This document shows, piece by piece, positions 62,033 to 64,000 of a stretch of 64,000 nucleotides of DNA. The notes beneath the pieces are model-generated. The model was not told where the DNA came from. It made no database searches and saw only the letters and a program-made list of their open reading frames with translations. The stretch is from positions 620,001-684,000 of the forward strand of contig NZ_FORA01000001.1 of the NCBI RefSeq assembly GCF_900113875.1, given 5' to 3'. A program made the position numbers and the translations under genes. How positions within the stretch are numbered: the first letter of the stretch is position 1; every line of letters begins with the position of its first letter. The stretch is from Jannaschia pohangensis (GTDB lineage Bacteria > Pseudomonadota > Alphaproteobacteria > Rhodobacterales > Rhodobacteraceae).

Positions 62033-62118
62033 GGGAAAGTGGCGCGGTTGACGGGGCTCGAACCCGCGACCCCCGGCGTGACAGGCCGGTACTCTAACCA
62101 ACTGAGCTACAACCGCGC
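62033..62118. repeat. 86-bp direct repeat containing tRNA-Asp, copy 2
   Basis: The second copy of the perfect direct repeat described at 61350-61435, same orientation. Confidence 0.9.
62040..62116 (-). tRNA. tRNA-Asp (GTC), copy 2
   Basis: 77 bases with encoded CCA, identical in every base to the copy at 61357-61433, including anticodon GTC and discriminator G. Confidence 0.97.
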
Positions 62119-62307
62119 ATCCGCCGGTCGCCCGGCGTGTGCGGTGTCTATGGCGCGCCCCCCGTCCCGTCAAGCGGGGAGAGCCGTGTTTTTTAGCCAT
62201 CCGCCCCCGGCCTATTCGTGCACCTGTCCCAAACCCGGGTCCGGCCCACATCGCTTGCCCATCGTCCCCGCCCCGCTACAGTGCCCCATCTGGGAGAGGG
62301 AGCGAAA

Positions 62308-63057
62308 ATGGAAAACATCGCATTGGTCACCGGCGCAGCCCGGGGCATCGGCTTGGCCACCACCAAACTGTTTCTGGCCGAAGGCCGCCGCGTCATCATG
62401 GTGGACAACGATACCGAGGAACTGGCCCATGCGGCCACCGACCTGACCGGTGCCATTCCCCTGCCCTGCGATGTCAGCGACCCGGACGCGGTCGCGCAAC
62501 TGGCGGCACGCGCCAAGGCAGAGATCGGCAACGTCTCTGCCGTCGTCAACAACGCGGGACTGGCCGACTTCGGCCCGATCGAGACGACCGATTTCGAAAG
62601 ATGGCGCCAGGTCATGGCCACCAACCTGGACGGCGTATTCCTTATATCGCAGGCCTTTACATCCTCCCTGAAGGCGACTCGCGGCGCCATCGTGAACATC
62701 GCATCCATCAGCGCCCTGCGCGCCTCGACGCTGCGCGTGGCCTACGGCACTTCCAAAGCCGGGGTTGCCCATCTGACCCAACAACAGGCGGTCGAACTGG
62801 GGGAGCACGGCATACGGGTGAATTGCGTTTGCCCCGGCCCGGTGCGCACGAAATTGGCGATGGCAGTCCATACGCAGCAAATCATCGATGCCTACCACGA
62901 TGCGATTCCGCTCAACCGGTATGGTCAGGAGACCGAGATTGCCGAGGCGATCGTCTGGCTCTGTTCCGACAAGGCCAGCTTTGTCACTGGTCAACGCCTG
63001 GCCGTGGACGGCGGGTTCGAGGCGACGGGAATCGGTCTTCCGGCGTTGCGAAGCTAA
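62308..63057 (+). CDS. SDR family oxidoreductase
   Basis: A 249-residue short-chain dehydrogenase. The NAD(P) motif TGAARGIG is at about 8-15, NNAGLADF follows, and the catalytic Ser (SIS), Tyr and Lys lie in VAYGTSKAG. It ends with the typical FVTGQRLAVDGGF. The substrate is unknown. ATG 62308 has GGGAGAGGGAGCG upstream. It stands alone between a tRNA and a convergent chemoreceptor gene. The 191 bases upstream (62117-62307) show no clear motif. Confidence 0.9.
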   Translation: MENIALVTGAARGIGLATTKLFLAEGRRVIMVDNDTEELAHAATDLTGAIPLPCDVSDPDAVAQLAARAKAEIGNVSAVVNNAGLADFGPIETTDFERWRQVMATNLDGVFLISQAFTSSLKATRGAIVNIASISALRASTLRVAYGTSKAGVAHLTQQQAVELGEHGIRVNCVCPGPVRTKLAMAVHTQQIIDAYHDAIPLNRYGQETEIAEAIVWLCSDKASFVTGQRLAVDGGFEATGIGLPALRS

Positions 63058-63151
63058 GCCGCGACCCAGCGGCTTTATCGCAGCGGCAGACAGGCATGCC
63101 GATCACCGGGCCGAACCCATCTATTGGCTCGATGGGTCAGGCTTGAGCCGA

Positions 63152-64000
63152 TCAGGCCGCCTTGCGGGGCACCGAATGGTCTCCGGTGAAGGTCTCCAGA
63201 TAGTCGAGGGTCTTGCCGACTTCGGTGTTGAGCTGTTCGGACAGTTTCGACGTCTTGCTGGCAAGCGCGAGGTTGTCCTCCGCACTCCTGGAGACTTCGT
63301 CAGCGCGCGCGCGCATGTCGACGACCTGCTTTTGCTGCAGCGCCCCGACCTCGCAGAGCCGTTCGACGCAGGACGAACTTTCGGCCATCGCTTCCGTAAT
63401 GCTGGCCAGGGACTGATTGGCTTCGGACACCAGTTTCACTCCCTGAGACACCGCGTTCTGCACGCCATCCGTCCGGATCCGGATCTCGCCCGCGGCCTCG
63501 GCCGTGCGGGTCGCGAGGTTTCGGACTTCCTGGGCCACAACCTGAAATCCCTTGGCAGAATCCTGTCCGGAACCGCCACCGTTTCCGCCACGGATCGCCT
63601 CGATCGAGGCGTTGATGCTGATCATCGTCGTCTGGTTCGATATCTCCTCGATCAGGGCGACGGCCTCGGAAATGGCGGACATGGCGGCATCGATCTCGGT
63701 CATGTGTTCCCGCGTCCGGGTCGTCAGGTCCCGACCATGGCCCGCGCGTTGTGCCGCCGTCTTGCACAGGGCGTCGGCGGTCATCGCGGTCGACAGCGTC
63801 TCGCCGTTGGCGCGGGTCAGGTCTTCCATGAGGTTGCGGTTCTCCTCCAGCGAGGCGCGCTGGAGCTGTGACTTCTGGCGAATATCCTCGTTGCTCTCGG
63901 CGATTTTCGTGCTGGTCTGAAACACGGCGTCAGCGGTGCCCTTGATCTGGCTCATCAAGTTCGAGATGCCGCCCGCCATGTCCGAAACGGCGTCGCCAAT
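63152..64000 (-). CDS. Methyl-accepting chemotaxis protein signalling domain, N-terminus cut by window edge
   Basis: The last 282 residues are visible and the N-terminus lies beyond the right edge. Long helices of the chemoreceptor coiled coil surround the conserved hairpin, IEEISNQTTMISINASIEAIRGG ... KGFQVVAQEVRNLATRTAEAAGEI. In the usual receptor the tip reads AGE.G.GFAVVA. Here the tip carries about seven extra residues (NGGGSGQDSA). The signalling region therefore looks non-standard. No HAMP or membrane helix is visible in this part. Confidence 0.85.
   Translation of the reverse strand: MGDAVSDMAGGISNLMSQIKGTADAVFQTSTKIAESNEDIRQKSQLQRASLEENRNLMEDLTRANGETLSTAMTADALCKTAAQRAGHGRDLTTRTREHMTEIDAAMSAISEAVALIEEISNQTTMISINASIEAIRGGNGGGSGQDSAKGFQVVAQEVRNLATRTAEAAGEIRIRTDGVQNAVSQGVKLVSEANQSLASITEAMAESSSCVERLCEVGALQQKQVVDMRARADEVSRSAEDNLALASKTSKLSEQLNTEVGKTLDYLETFTGDHSVPRKAA

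Overview
The window looks like a chromosomal segment of a GC-rich alphaproteobacterium of the Rhodobacterales (Roseobacter/Rhodobacter type). The signs are many TRAP transporters, a TakP-like oxo-acid binding protein, a FadL-type porin, CtrA-like half-sites (TTAACC/TTAACCAT), a holin/GH108 muramidase pair like the one that releases gene transfer agents, and a valine-degradation gene set. Genes are tightly packed on both strands, with many ATGA or TAATG overlaps. Nothing resembles a large island, a CRISPR array or an intact insertion sequence.

Layout. 1-935: a holin (cut by the left edge) and a GH108 muramidase on the minus strand, with two CtrA-like half-sites upstream. 1031-2236: cytochrome b561-YceI fusion. 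2377-4829: fabD-fabG, a Rid-family gene and acpP. 4927-7949: PlsC-like acyltransferase, murI, ccmE and a drug/metabolite exporter. 8143-13117: FadL-like porin, second exporter, P-loop protein, metA (with the acetyl-CoA signature) and an alpha/beta hydrolase. 13190-14675: ppk2 and a TetR regulator. 14672-19576 (minus): anmK-zwf-pgl-pgi, the entry to the pentose-phosphate and Entner-Doudoroff routes. 19644-23048: tyrS, a small membrane protein, two cyclophilins and a DUF533 protein. 23249-29052 (minus): an outsized TRAP transporter with two tandem binding-protein paralogues, divergent from a Cache-domain kinase and NarL-type regulator (29223-31343). 31348-38052: lytic transglycosylase, ssb, an unknown secreted protein, an aminotransferase, ppiD and trpE. 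38049-44248: an Imm11-like protein, a YaiI protein and an aldolase/mutarotase pair, divergent from a second TRAP operon (dctPQM). 44481-50291: EF-hand proteins, a LysR/SbtA pair and ilvB-ilvN with an attenuator. 50346-53519: coaD, a CBS protein, an M20 hydrolase and a LysR regulator. 53620-61305: valine catabolism (mmsA, acyl-CoA dehydrogenase, HIBCH-type hydrolase, mmsB) interrupted by unrelated genes. 61350-62118: two identical tRNA-Asp genes flanking about 600 bp without a recognisable gene. 62308-64000: an SDR and a chemoreceptor cut by the right edge.

How the genes work together. Fatty-acid synthesis (fabD, fabG, acpP) sits beside acyl-lipid and cell-wall genes (plsC-like, murI; later anmK, a lytic transglycosylase and an L,D-transpeptidase). 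The anmK-zwf-pgl-pgi operon feeds recycled and imported sugar phosphates into NADPH production. The two TRAP systems and their sensor suggest scavenging of small organic acids. Branched-chain amino acid synthesis (ilvBN, controlled by a leader peptide carrying Leu, Val and Ile codons) and valine breakdown (mms genes, with a LysR gene and palindrome) lie within 12 kb of each other.

Most regulatory statements are read directly from sequence patterns and were not tested. No database search was run, so family assignments rest on recognised motifs.
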